A stretch of 64,000 nucleotides of DNA from JAYWDA01 sp043779185 (lineage in GTDB: Bacteria > Bdellovibrionota > Bdellovibrionia > Bdellovibrionales > Bdellovibrionaceae): positions 1 to 64,000 of the forward strand of contig JAYWEQ010000096.1 in NCBI GenBank assembly GCA_043779185.1, given 5' to 3'. The first letter of the stretch is position 1. Each line of letters opens with the position of its first letter. Positions 34,510 to 41,541 of this stretch are shown piece after piece. A program made the translations under genes and the position numbers. The notes under the pieces are model-generated. The model had not been told where the DNA came from. It was given only the letters and a program-made list of their open reading frames with translations, and ran no database searches.

Positions 34510-34827
34510 ATGAAAAAGTCGATCATTGCACTAGCCCTTGTCTTGTCACCTCTCGCTACTTTGGCGGGAACATCAGTTTCCTGTGACGGTGTTGATTCTG
34601 ATAAGACATTAAGTCTTTTTATCAACCAGCAAAAAATTGTTCAGGTTCGAATTCAAGCTCAAGGATCTTTGCCACGGGCATTTGCAGTTCGTGAAGTTCG
34701 TACGAATTCCAATACTTCAATCTACAGCATGAGTGGATCTGCAGAACTTTTAGAAGTTCAAAATTCCGTTCTTAATCAACAAGGTGGATGGCTGCGACTT
34801 GGTTCTAAAAGATTTGAGTGCAATTAA
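34510..34827 (+). CDS. Small secreted protein of unknown function
   Basis: This 105-residue protein has a clear signal peptide (IIALALVLSPLATLAG, cleavage near residue 20). The mature part is about 85 residues with two cysteines, one near each end (VSCDGVDSD and KRFECN), which could form a disulfide. I do not recognise the family. GGAGG lies seven bases before the ATG, and the gene follows the glucoamylase closely, so the two are probably one operon. Confidence 0.8.
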   Translation: MKKSIIALALVLSPLATLAGTSVSCDGVDSDKTLSLFINQQKIVQVRIQAQGSLPRAFAVREVRTNSNTSIYSMSGSAELLEVQNSVLNQQGGWLRLGSKRFECN

Positions 34828-34983
34828 AGCTGAGAAAAATTTTTATGCTTAAATCATGAAGTGATTTTCAAAAACACCATTCACGTTAAAGGACACGCAT
34901 AAGTGACGACAGCTTCACTTGAAAATGGCGACCAGTTTTGCTGGCCCCATTTGGTTTTTGAAAGGCTGATTAATTAAAAAAGT

Positions 34984-35136
34984 TTATTTCAATTTAATAT
35001 AGTGCCAAACGTCACCAATCCCGTCTCCTTTATCATCAGCGACGCTTCGATCAAATGCGTAAGTATAAACCGGCCGGCCGTCATAAGTTAATTGCACCTT
35101 TTTATTTGAAGAAGATTTGGCAAATAATATAGAATA
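34984..35136 (-). pseudogene. Remnant of a secreted-repeat lipoprotein (Lipoprotein_15-like)
   Basis: On the minus strand a 50-codon open stretch ends in a sequence typical of the C-terminus of the 'secreted repeat of unknown function' family: LTYDGRPVYTYAFDRS, then ADDKGDGIGDVWHYIKLK and a stop. The family normally carries several such repeats after a lipoprotein signal. Here an in-frame stop lies immediately upstream, so only the last repeat survives. It appears to have been cut by the insertion or rearrangement that brought the next gene. Confidence 0.65.
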
Positions 35137-35647
35137 TTATATCTTTGATCCATCTACGCTAAAAGCAAAGTCGCCAAAAATTCAGATATGGATTTCTTTA
35201 ACCTTGTTTTCTTGTACGACAAAATCCATTGAAACTAATAATTCTGTGGATACAAATTCAACTTCAGAACTAGGTTTAAAATTTTCCAAGATAGAAAAAG
35301 AGATTGGAAAACCCAGTGAAACCAATATTGAAAAATATGGTTCTGACAGTTTTAATGTTTTAGAGTACTATGATAAGAATCAGCATCCCAAAGCGTTTTA
35401 TACCGTTGATAAAAATGATATAGTTATTAGCAAGTCCACCTGGGTTCAGCCTGAACAAAAAACCGCTAACTTAAACTGGATTTTAAAAAACCAATTTCCT
35501 CATCAGAAATTTTTAGTCGATCAAGATCATGGAGTTTTTATTGGATATCAGGGGCAAAGGGTTTTGCTTATATCCCAGTCTTCCCCGGAATTAACTGTCC
35601 TACGAATTAATCAATTTAAGTCTAAATGTCCTTCGTTGCAGGAATAG
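35117..35647 (+). CDS. Putative lipoprotein-like protein, 5' end probably disrupted
   Basis: The frame encodes up to 176 residues if a TTG at 35117 is used. Within it, KIQIWISLTLFSCTT looks like a lipoprotein signal whose natural methionine is missing, so the gene may have lost its true start where it joins the lipoprotein remnant. The remainder is polar and AT-rich in codon use, with no family I recognise. There is no convincing Shine-Dalgarno sequence. It may be a pseudogene. Confidence 0.4.
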   Translation: MANNIEYYIFDPSTLKAKSPKIQIWISLTLFSCTTKSIETNNSVDTNSTSELGLKFSKIEKEIGKPSETNIEKYGSDSFNVLEYYDKNQHPKAFYTVDKNDIVISKSTWVQPEQKTANLNWILKNQFPHQKFLVDQDHGVFIGYQGQRVLLISQSSPELTVLRINQFKSKCPSLQE

Positions 35648-35697
35648 ACGCTCCAGTCTAGTTCATAGATTAAAAAATGCGTAGGACAGTAATCTTA

Positions 35698-35773
35698 TCT
35701 CCGCACAATCCGCGGATGTTAAGCATTGCATCTGCGGAGAATATCGATATAATATCCGTATATTATGCGGAGG
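35698..35773 (+). promoter_or_regulatory. Promoter and repeated operator-like sites of the Fic gene
   Basis: TTGCAT and TATAAT are separated by 16 bases (35726-35753). The segment TCTCCGCA at 35698 is the exact inverse of TGCGGAGA at 35733, which lies between the -35 and -10 boxes. A further TGCGGAG at 35766 overlaps the GGAGG ribosome site. ATAATAT-CCGT-ATATTAT is another perfect inverted repeat over the -10 region. The layout suggests a repressor that blocks both polymerase and ribosome. Confidence 0.6.
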
Positions 35774-35777
35774 TTAT

Positions 35778-36881
35778 ATGAAGCCTAAATATATCCATGA
35801 GCTCAAAGCCTGGCCTCACTTTACTTGGGATAAAGACTTGATTGCTTTGAAGCTCGAGCAAGTCCGTCTGAATCAAGGCAAGCTTTTGGGAAAAATGGAA
35901 AGGCTCGGTTTTAAAACCAAAGAAGAAGCTATTCTGCAAACCCTGACGGAAGACATTTTAAAAACTAGCGAAATTGAAGGAGAGGTTTTAGATCGAAATC
36001 AGGTCAGATCTTCCGTTGCTAGGCGGTTGGGCATAGAAGCCGTCGGACTTATAAAATCAGAGCGCAGTGTCGAAGGGGTCGTTGAGATGATGATTGATGC
36101 GACTCAAAAATATAAAGCTGCATTAACGACGGAGCGACTCTTTGCGTGGCACGCAGCCCTTTTCCCGACGGGGAGGAGTGGTATGTCAAAAATCCGAGTT
36201 GGCCAATGGCGCGATGATTCAAACGGGCCCATGCAAGTTATTTCTGGACCCATTGGTAAATCTAAAATTCATTTCCAGGCACCCGCTGCGAAAAAAATTA
36301 ACACAGAGATGCGCCAATTTTTAACGTGGGCGAATGGTAAAGAGAAAGAGGCTTCGTTAATTCGAGCTGGTATCGCGCATTTATGGCTTGTTACAATTCA
36401 TCCGTTTGAAGACGGCAATGGCCGCATAGCCAGAGCCATTGCTGATATGTTCTTAGCAAGGTCAGAACAGAGTCCGCAGCGATTTTACAGCATGTCGGCT
36501 CAAATCAATGCCGAGAGAAAAGCTTACTACAATATTTTAGAATCGACCCAAGGTGGCGGTTTGGATATCACGAATTGGCTGGACTGGTTTCTTTCTTGTT
36601 TGGATGGGGCACTGGCAAATTCTGAATCTATACTAGCAGCTGTTTTGAAAAAAGCGACGTTTTGGGAAACTCATATCAGCATCAGCTTCAACAACAGACA
36701 AAGAAAAATAGTCAATCGGCTGCTAGATGGCTTTGATGGCAAGCTGACTTCGTCGAAGTGGGCGCTGCTGACGAAATGTTCCCAGGATACGGCATCACGC
36801 GATATTGGGGAGCTTTTAAAAAATAAAATTTTAAAAAAAAATCCCGGTGGCGGCAGAAATACCAGTTATTCCTTATTTTAA
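35778..36881 (+). CDS. Fic-family AMP transferase with N-terminal inhibitory motif
   Basis: Fic proteins transfer AMP to hydroxyl groups of target proteins. In this 367-residue protein a DUF4172-type N-terminal domain contains TSEIEGE near residue 72, matching the (S/T)xxxE(G/N) inhibitory helix of class II Fic. The catalytic loop HPFEDGNGRIARA follows near residue 212. The C-terminus is a winged-helix DNA-binding region (LTSSKWALLTKCSQDTASRD), so it may regulate its own promoter, which carries repeated sites. It lies in an AT-rich accessory patch beside a Doc fragment and tRNA-Leu. Confidence 0.92.
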   Translation: MKPKYIHELKAWPHFTWDKDLIALKLEQVRLNQGKLLGKMERLGFKTKEEAILQTLTEDILKTSEIEGEVLDRNQVRSSVARRLGIEAVGLIKSERSVEGVVEMMIDATQKYKAALTTERLFAWHAALFPTGRSGMSKIRVGQWRDDSNGPMQVISGPIGKSKIHFQAPAAKKINTEMRQFLTWANGKEKEASLIRAGIAHLWLVTIHPFEDGNGRIARAIADMFLARSEQSPQRFYSMSAQINAERKAYYNILESTQGGGLDITNWLDWFLSCLDGALANSESILAAVLKKATFWETHISISFNNRQRKIVNRLLDGFDGKLTSSKWALLTKCSQDTASRDIGELLKNKILKKNPGGGRNTSYSLF

Positions 36882-36885
36882 AAAA

Positions 36886-37143
36886 TCAGATGGATTTCAT
36901 ATGTTTTTCTAGCCAGGCTGAAATCAATTGGATAGAAGCTTTCTTTTTAATAAGATCATCAATAATAAATGATTCACCATTGTCAGGATCAACTTTTAAT
37001 CTATATCCATTCATTCTTAAGAAAATAGCCGTCGTTGCGAAAGCGACGCGCTTATTACCGTCTATAAATGCGTGATTCTGCTCGCTATCGGTTAGGGCAT
37101 GAGAACTCATGAGACAAAACACCCATAACTCCCATGCAGACAT
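36886..37143 (-). pseudogene. Death-on-curing (Doc/Fic) toxin fragment
   Basis: The 85-codon frame carries the Fic core EQNHAFIDGNKRVAFATTAI, then FLRMNGYRL, as in the second half of Doc toxins (full length about 125 residues). The N-terminal half, which normally begins with the start and an FxD-like region, is missing. The frame begins about 50 bases from the tRNA-Leu 3' end, so the gene looks cut at the tRNA boundary. No Phd antitoxin gene is visible. A short functional form cannot be excluded. Confidence 0.7.
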
Positions 37144-37194
37144 GGGAGTAGGGCCGATATAACTATATGAAATTATTAGATAAAATCAGTTATT

Positions 37195-37280
37195 TGGTGC
37201 CCAGCGAGGGAGTCGAACCCCCATGCCTCGCGGCGCTAGGTTCTAAGCCTAGTGTGTCTGCCGATTCCACCAGCTGGGCA
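37195..37280 (-). tRNA. tRNA-Leu (anticodon UAG)
   Basis: The 86-base minus-strand sequence starts TGCCCAG and ends GGGCACCA with CCA encoded. The anticodon stem CTAGG/CCTAG holds loop CTTAGAA, giving anticodon UAG for leucine. The long variable arm and a T arm with TTCGACT are class II features. It lies between gcvH and the Doc fragment, and its 3' end faces the accessory patch. Confidence 0.97.
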
Positions 37281-37285
37281 CATGA

Positions 37286-37672
37286 TTATGCTTGAATAAG
37301 TTTTTTATAATCCGGGGCGCGCATTAAATTGGCAAGTTCTTTTTCTGTGTCCATTTCAATTCGTACCAACCAGCCCTGGTTCACAGGGTCGTCATTCAAG
37401 ATCGAAGGATCATCTGATAATCCCATATTTACTTCGATCACAGTTCCTGAAACTGGAGCAAACAAATCACTGACTGCTTTGACGGATTCAATCACGCCAA
37501 AGGGTTGATTTTGAGTGACCTTTTGACCTTCTTCCGGAAGTTCCACATACACGATTTCACCCAGCTGATCTTGAGCGAATTCAGTGATGCCGACCGTCAC
37601 GATATTTTCGTCGACCTGAGCCCACTCGTGATCTTTTGAGTAATAGTAATCTTCGGGAATTAGGTATGCCAT
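37286..37672 (-). CDS. gcvH: Glycine cleavage system H protein
   Basis: GcvH carries the lipoyl arm that shuttles the aminomethyl group between GcvP, GcvT and dihydrolipoamide dehydrogenase. The 128-residue protein has the family start YYSKDHEWAQVDENIVTVGI, the lipoylation site GVIESVKAVSDLFAPVSG (the Lys in ESVKA), and the C-terminal NQGWLVRIEMD. I chose ATG at 37672 because GAGGAG lies just upstream; an ATG 18 bases earlier overlaps that ribosome site. It follows gcvT by about 46 bases. Confidence 0.96.
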   Translation of the reverse strand: MAYLIPEDYYYSKDHEWAQVDENIVTVGITEFAQDQLGEIVYVELPEEGQKVTQNQPFGVIESVKAVSDLFAPVSGTVIEVNMGLSDDPSILNDDPVNQGWLVRIEMDTEKELANLMRAPDYKKLIQA

Positions 37673-37718
37673 TCTATGCTCCTCGTTCATTAGCGAATAA
37701 CACTGTTTCTTATAAAAA

Positions 37719-38801
37719 TTAAGGCTTTTGAATAAATGGTGTTGGCGTCACGGTTGCTTTCACTTTTCGCCCTCGAATATCGACATAAATGACACTTCCT
37801 GTTGCGCTGTGCCGAGCATCCACATACGCAATGCCAATCGGCTCATCCAAAGTTGGCGAATGCGTGCCGCTGGTGACGATGCCTAATTTTTCACCACTTT
37901 CAGTCACGACCGAATACCCATGGCGAGGAATGCCTTTATCCAACATTTTAAAGCCGATCAGTTTTCTTTTTAAGCCCTGTTCTTTGGCTTTCAAGATCAA
38001 AGCGCGACCCATAAAATCTTTTTCAGGTTTAATCACCCAACCGAGGCCAGCTTCATAGGGATTTGATTGGTCGTCGATTTCATTTCCATACAAAGAATAT
38101 TTCATTTCAGTTCTTAACGTATCGCGAGCGCCGAGGCCAATCGCTTGCACGCCTAAGTCCTGACCTTTTTCTAAAAGAGTTTGCCATAAGTCGGCAGAGC
38201 CTTTGGTTTCAATAAAAACTTCGCAACCTTTTTCGCCGGTGTAACCCGTTGTTGCGATGATAGCTTTAAAGCCTTTGAAGTTTGTGTGATGGATCGTGAA
38301 GCTTTTCATTTCACTGACGGGGAAACCAAAAACTAGGTCACAAAGTTTTAGTGCTTTGGGACCTTGAATGGCAATCTGTCCCCACAAATCACTTTCATCG
38401 GTGATTTGTGCGCCTCGATTATTTTTTTTCATCCATTCAAAATCTTTATCTTTATTGGAAGCATTCACGCAAACTAAGTAATCCTCATTCGGCGTAACAC
38501 AATAAACAATAATATCGTCGACCAAGCCGCCCTGATCATTGGGAAGAAGGCTGTAATGCGCTTCGCCGGTCTGTAATTTTGAAACAAGATTCGTTGTCAG
38601 CCACTCTAAGGTTTCTAAAGACTTGGGGCCTTTAACGCGAACTTCGCCCATATGTGAAACGTCAAACAAGCCAACATTTTTTCTAACATTGTCGTGCTCT
38701 TCGCGCAGACCCTTATACTGAATTGGCATTAGCCAACCAGCAAATTCGACCATCTTAGCGCCCAATTTTTCGTGCTCATGACAAAGTGCGGTTTTTTTCA
38801 C
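37719..38801 (-). CDS. gcvT: Glycine cleavage system T protein (aminomethyltransferase)
   Basis: GcvT takes the methylene from the H protein to tetrahydrofolate and frees ammonia. The 360-residue form has GAKMVEFAGWLMPIQY, GLFDVSHMGEVRVKG, the folate site TGYTGEKGCEVFIE, GLGARDTLRTEMKYSLYGNE, and GIVTSGTHSPTLDEPIGIAY. I chose the GTG at 38801, with CGAGGA five bases upstream, because the longer open frame upstream has no family resemblance. It lies directly before gcvH. Confidence 0.94.
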   Translation of the reverse strand: MKKTALCHEHEKLGAKMVEFAGWLMPIQYKGLREEHDNVRKNVGLFDVSHMGEVRVKGPKSLETLEWLTTNLVSKLQTGEAHYSLLPNDQGGLVDDIIVYCVTPNEDYLVCVNASNKDKDFEWMKKNNRGAQITDESDLWGQIAIQGPKALKLCDLVFGFPVSEMKSFTIHHTNFKGFKAIIATTGYTGEKGCEVFIETKGSADLWQTLLEKGQDLGVQAIGLGARDTLRTEMKYSLYGNEIDDQSNPYEAGLGWVIKPEKDFMGRALILKAKEQGLKRKLIGFKMLDKGIPRHGYSVVTESGEKLGIVTSGTHSPTLDEPIGIAYVDARHSATGSVIYVDIRGRKVKATVTPTPFIQKP

Positions 38802-39005
38802 ATTTTCCTCGGAATCGCTGATCAGACTGCAATTGCAAGCAAGTCTTGTCAACCCTTGCATCTGCTTGACCCTGTTAAGGATCCACCGGACGATATTGGT
38901 ATGGCTATCAAAATTAAAGAAAGTGTTGTTACTAAGGTCGATATTTTGTCCCTGTCCCTTTGCAAGGTTTTGGATTAAAGTGCCCAAGAAGTTTCACTTT
39001 ATAGT

Positions 39006-39500
39006 TTGTGGCAAAAACAAACGGCCATCTTTATTTTCCTTAGACATTTTGGCTGCCTGATGTGCCGAGCTCACGCAAAACAAGTTTGGGGCCTGCGAGA
39101 ACAGTACGAAAAAACCGGTGCCAAAATATATTTTATTGGCAATGGTTCGCCGTATTTAATTAGCAAATTTAAAGAGGATTTAGGTCTGGAAGCAGCGACA
39201 ATTTTTACAGATCCGCAGCTTCTTAGCTTTAAAGCGTCGGGCTTTCGGCGTGGATTTTTAGCAGCCTTAGGCCCAAAGGCTTTAGGTAATGGCCGTAAAT
39301 TATTTAAAGAAGGTCACCGCCAAGGTGAAAATAACAGTGATAATGGTGACCTTTGGCAATTGGGTGGAATCCTTGTCGTCAAAACAGATGGCAAAGTTGG
39401 ATATCATTATATTAGCCAAGTGGCAGGGGATTACTCGCCAGCAAAAGATGTTGAGGAAATTCAAGCCATACCCCCAGCGCCTACAAAATCTGTGACTTAA
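39006..39500 (+). CDS. Peroxiredoxin-like AhpC/TSA protein (PRXL2/SelL-like)
   Basis: This 164-residue thioredoxin-fold protein has FIFLRHFGCLMCRAHAKQVW, where the CX2C replaces the Sec-containing site of SelL-type relatives, then YFIGNGSPYLISKFKEDL and TIFTDPQLLSFKASGFRRG. It probably reduces peroxides or disulfides in the cytosol. The TTG at 39006 is the only start in frame after a TAA at 38976-38978. The codons between the stop and that TTG read SAQEVSLYSLW, which fits the expected N-terminus, so the gene may have been cut by a nonsense change. Confidence 0.72.
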   Translation: MWQKQTAIFIFLRHFGCLMCRAHAKQVWGLREQYEKTGAKIYFIGNGSPYLISKFKEDLGLEAATIFTDPQLLSFKASGFRRGFLAALGPKALGNGRKLFKEGHRQGENNSDNGDLWQLGGILVVKTDGKVGYHYISQVAGDYSPAKDVEEIQAIPPAPTKSVT

Positions 39501-40495
39501 TCTTGTGGAAATCGAATCTCATTGGAAACTTCTTGGATAACATCTGGCAGCTCAAATAAATCGCCCCGATAAAGTTCAGGTGCGGGGCCCATTTTATGCA
39601 GCCAACTTAAATATTCCCGGCGATCACTTCGACAGAAAAGCTGACGGTCTTTGCCCTTTTCCTGCAATTGATCTCCGACTAAACGGCCTGTTTTTTCTAA
39701 TTTTTCTGGCGGTGTTTTTCGCGCTAATAAATAACTAAAAGTAATGGTTTTATTCTTGATCGGTAAATGCTTTTCAATCTGATCAAACCATTTTGGCGCT
39801 TTAAAAAATATTCGATCATGGCACCAGTCCTTTTTTGAATGAACTAATAGGGGGCAGGCCACTTGGTGCGTACAAGGCGCCCAAGCCTGAAAGCCTTTTT
39901 CAATCAGCGTGCCACGAAGTTCTTGAAGCTTGCGACCCTGTTCGTGGGTCGCAGGCTCTAGAATCATTAAAGCTTCACAGTCCGACGCCCAAGCAGGAAA
40001 AGCATCCAATTCTGTCAGTGAATAGGAAAAGACCGCTAAAGTTTTCTTAGGATTTTTTATTAATTGGGCATCGAATTTTTTTGAATATTTAAAGCTTCCA
40101 AAAAACTGAGACTGTTGAATGGCTTGTTCGGCCCATTCTATTAAATGTAAATTTTCTCGAGTAAAAATTTGATTTAAAGCTAAAGATGCCGTCCCGGGGC
40201 CGGCGCCGAAATCAATAGCATGATCCAAACCTGCAAAAAAGTTTCGTTTTTCACCTTGGACGACGACAGCTTGGGCTCGCAAAAAATTCAGCGGCAAAAA
40301 ATAAGCTAAATAAGCAATCTGAACCCATTTTTCTTTCCACGGCGTCGAGTGATTGCCAGGTTGAATAAAAAAATCAGACAAATTTAAAACGCAGTCGGCG
40401 ATTTTCTTTGAATCTGAAATTTCGATGCCCAAATTATTTAAAGCTTTTGAAATTTGAGCTTCCATGGTGACGGGAATTGAAAATTCGCGTTTCAT
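39497..40495 (-). CDS. Rsm22-like SAM-dependent methyltransferase
   Basis: The 332-residue protein has a SAM site AIDFGAGPGTASLALNQ near residue 92 and the C-terminal cysteine-rich motif of the Rsm22 family: TREL-style helix, then APCTHQVACPLLVHSKKDWC, with HD following and a later RSDRREYLSW. Rsm22 proteins act on small-subunit ribosomal RNA assembly and may bind an iron-sulphur cluster. It overlaps the GT9 gene by four bases and is last of the gcvP-GT9-Rsm22 run. The target is not known. Confidence 0.8.
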   Translation of the reverse strand: MKREFSIPVTMEAQISKALNNLGIEISDSKKIADCVLNLSDFFIQPGNHSTPWKEKWVQIAYLAYFLPLNFLRAQAVVVQGEKRNFFAGLDHAIDFGAGPGTASLALNQIFTRENLHLIEWAEQAIQQSQFFGSFKYSKKFDAQLIKNPKKTLAVFSYSLTELDAFPAWASDCEALMILEPATHEQGRKLQELRGTLIEKGFQAWAPCTHQVACPLLVHSKKDWCHDRIFFKAPKWFDQIEKHLPIKNKTITFSYLLARKTPPEKLEKTGRLVGDQLQEKGKDRQLFCRSDRREYLSWLHKMGPAPELYRGDLFELPDVIQEVSNEIRFPQD

Positions 40496-41541
40496 AAAGA
40501 CCTTTCCATTTGAATTTTTTTAATTTGTTGTAAGACTTGGTCCACAGAAATTCGATCCATGCAAAAATAAGCTGAACATTTTTCGCCCAAACACTTAAAG
40601 ACCGCAGGACATGAAACGACTGGCGATAATATATAAACGTCTTCCCCCCGAGGGGCCCACCGCCTGGATTGCTGAACTTGGATAGGCGAAAATAAACTAA
40701 TAACAGGTGTAGAAAGTCCTGCTGCCAAGTGAGCAATGCCAGTGCTGGGAGCAACGACGGCCTGTGCGGCGGCGAGCAAGGGTAATAATTCTGTGCTGCT
40801 GACTTGATCCTGCAGGCAAACGACTTGCGAATGATCCGCGTAAGCCTTTTTGATGGGTCCCAGCCATGGCTCATCGGAAGGGGTGCCTGTTAAAACAACT
40901 TTATTTTCTTTCACCAAAAAAGAAATCAAATCGATATATTTTTCAACGGGCCAATTCAGGGCTGATCCCGCCATGCCTGGATGAACGACAATAAATTTCT
41001 TGTTTTGTAAATTCCATTTGGAAAGATCGATAGGTTCAGAGGTTAAAGATAAGACGGGACTTAAAAAACCCCCACCTTGAGTCGTCTTGTGATTCATTTG
41101 CCTTTTTTCAAGTTCACCGCAAGCATAGGCTAACAGATCTGTGTTGTAATCAGCTTCGTGTTGGCGCGCTTCGCTGCGCTTTTGTCGCAAGGATTTATTC
41201 AGGAAAATAAAGCTGTGCCACTGACTTCTAACACCTGCTCGAGAGGGGACTTTCGCCCACCAAAGTGCTAGGGAAACCCACCATGGGGCCTGAAAGCTGA
41301 CAGCAATGTCAGGTTGCAGTTGTTTTAAAAAATTCACCAACACCCAGAAACTTCTTTTTGGATGATTCTTATCAAGTTCGATAAATCGTCTTGTTGGCTT
41401 TGCATTTTTTGGAATAAAGCCAAGCCCTTTTGCGATCACCCAGGTGACATGATAGTCTTGCAAAAAAGAAACTTGGTCTGCAGGTAAAGTTGAAACCAAG
41501 TCACCAATTTTATCCAGGCGAATAAGGGCTATTTTTTTCAT
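40492..41541 (-). CDS. Glycosyltransferase family 9 (heptosyltransferase-like)
   Basis: This 349-residue GT-B enzyme starts KKIALIRLDKIGDLVSTLPA, the classical GT9/LPS heptosyltransferase beginning, and has KFIVVHPGMAGSALNWPVEK and a C-terminal AVVAPSTGIAHLAAGLSTPV. It would add heptose or a related sugar to the lipopolysaccharide core at the inner membrane. It overlaps gcvP by four bases and the Rsm22-like gene by four. A heptose-7-phosphate kinase gene at 58 kb could supply part of its donor. Confidence 0.9.
   Translation of the reverse strand: MKKIALIRLDKIGDLVSTLPADQVSFLQDYHVTWVIAKGLGFIPKNAKPTRRFIELDKNHPKRSFWVLVNFLKQLQPDIAVSFQAPWWVSLALWWAKVPSRAGVRSQWHSFIFLNKSLRQKRSEARQHEADYNTDLLAYACGELEKRQMNHKTTQGGGFLSPVLSLTSEPIDLSKWNLQNKKFIVVHPGMAGSALNWPVEKYIDLISFLVKENKVVLTGTPSDEPWLGPIKKAYADHSQVVCLQDQVSSTELLPLLAAAQAVVAPSTGIAHLAAGLSTPVISLFSPIQVQQSRRWAPRGEDVYILSPVVSCPAVFKCLGEKCSAYFCMDRISVDQVLQQIKKIQMERSL

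Noticed and set aside
38772..38978. Plus-strand frame upstream of the peroxiredoxin-like gene as an independent gene
   Set aside because: Its first half is antisense to gcvT, and its second half looks like the lost start of the peroxiredoxin-like gene rather than a separate protein.
38802..38987. Longer N-terminus of GcvT
   Set aside because: The 62 extra residues do not resemble GcvT, while a GTG with a good ribosome site begins exactly at the family start.
38802..39005. Glycine riboswitch upstream of gcvT
   Set aside because: I could not find the paired purine-rich aptamer core on the minus strand.
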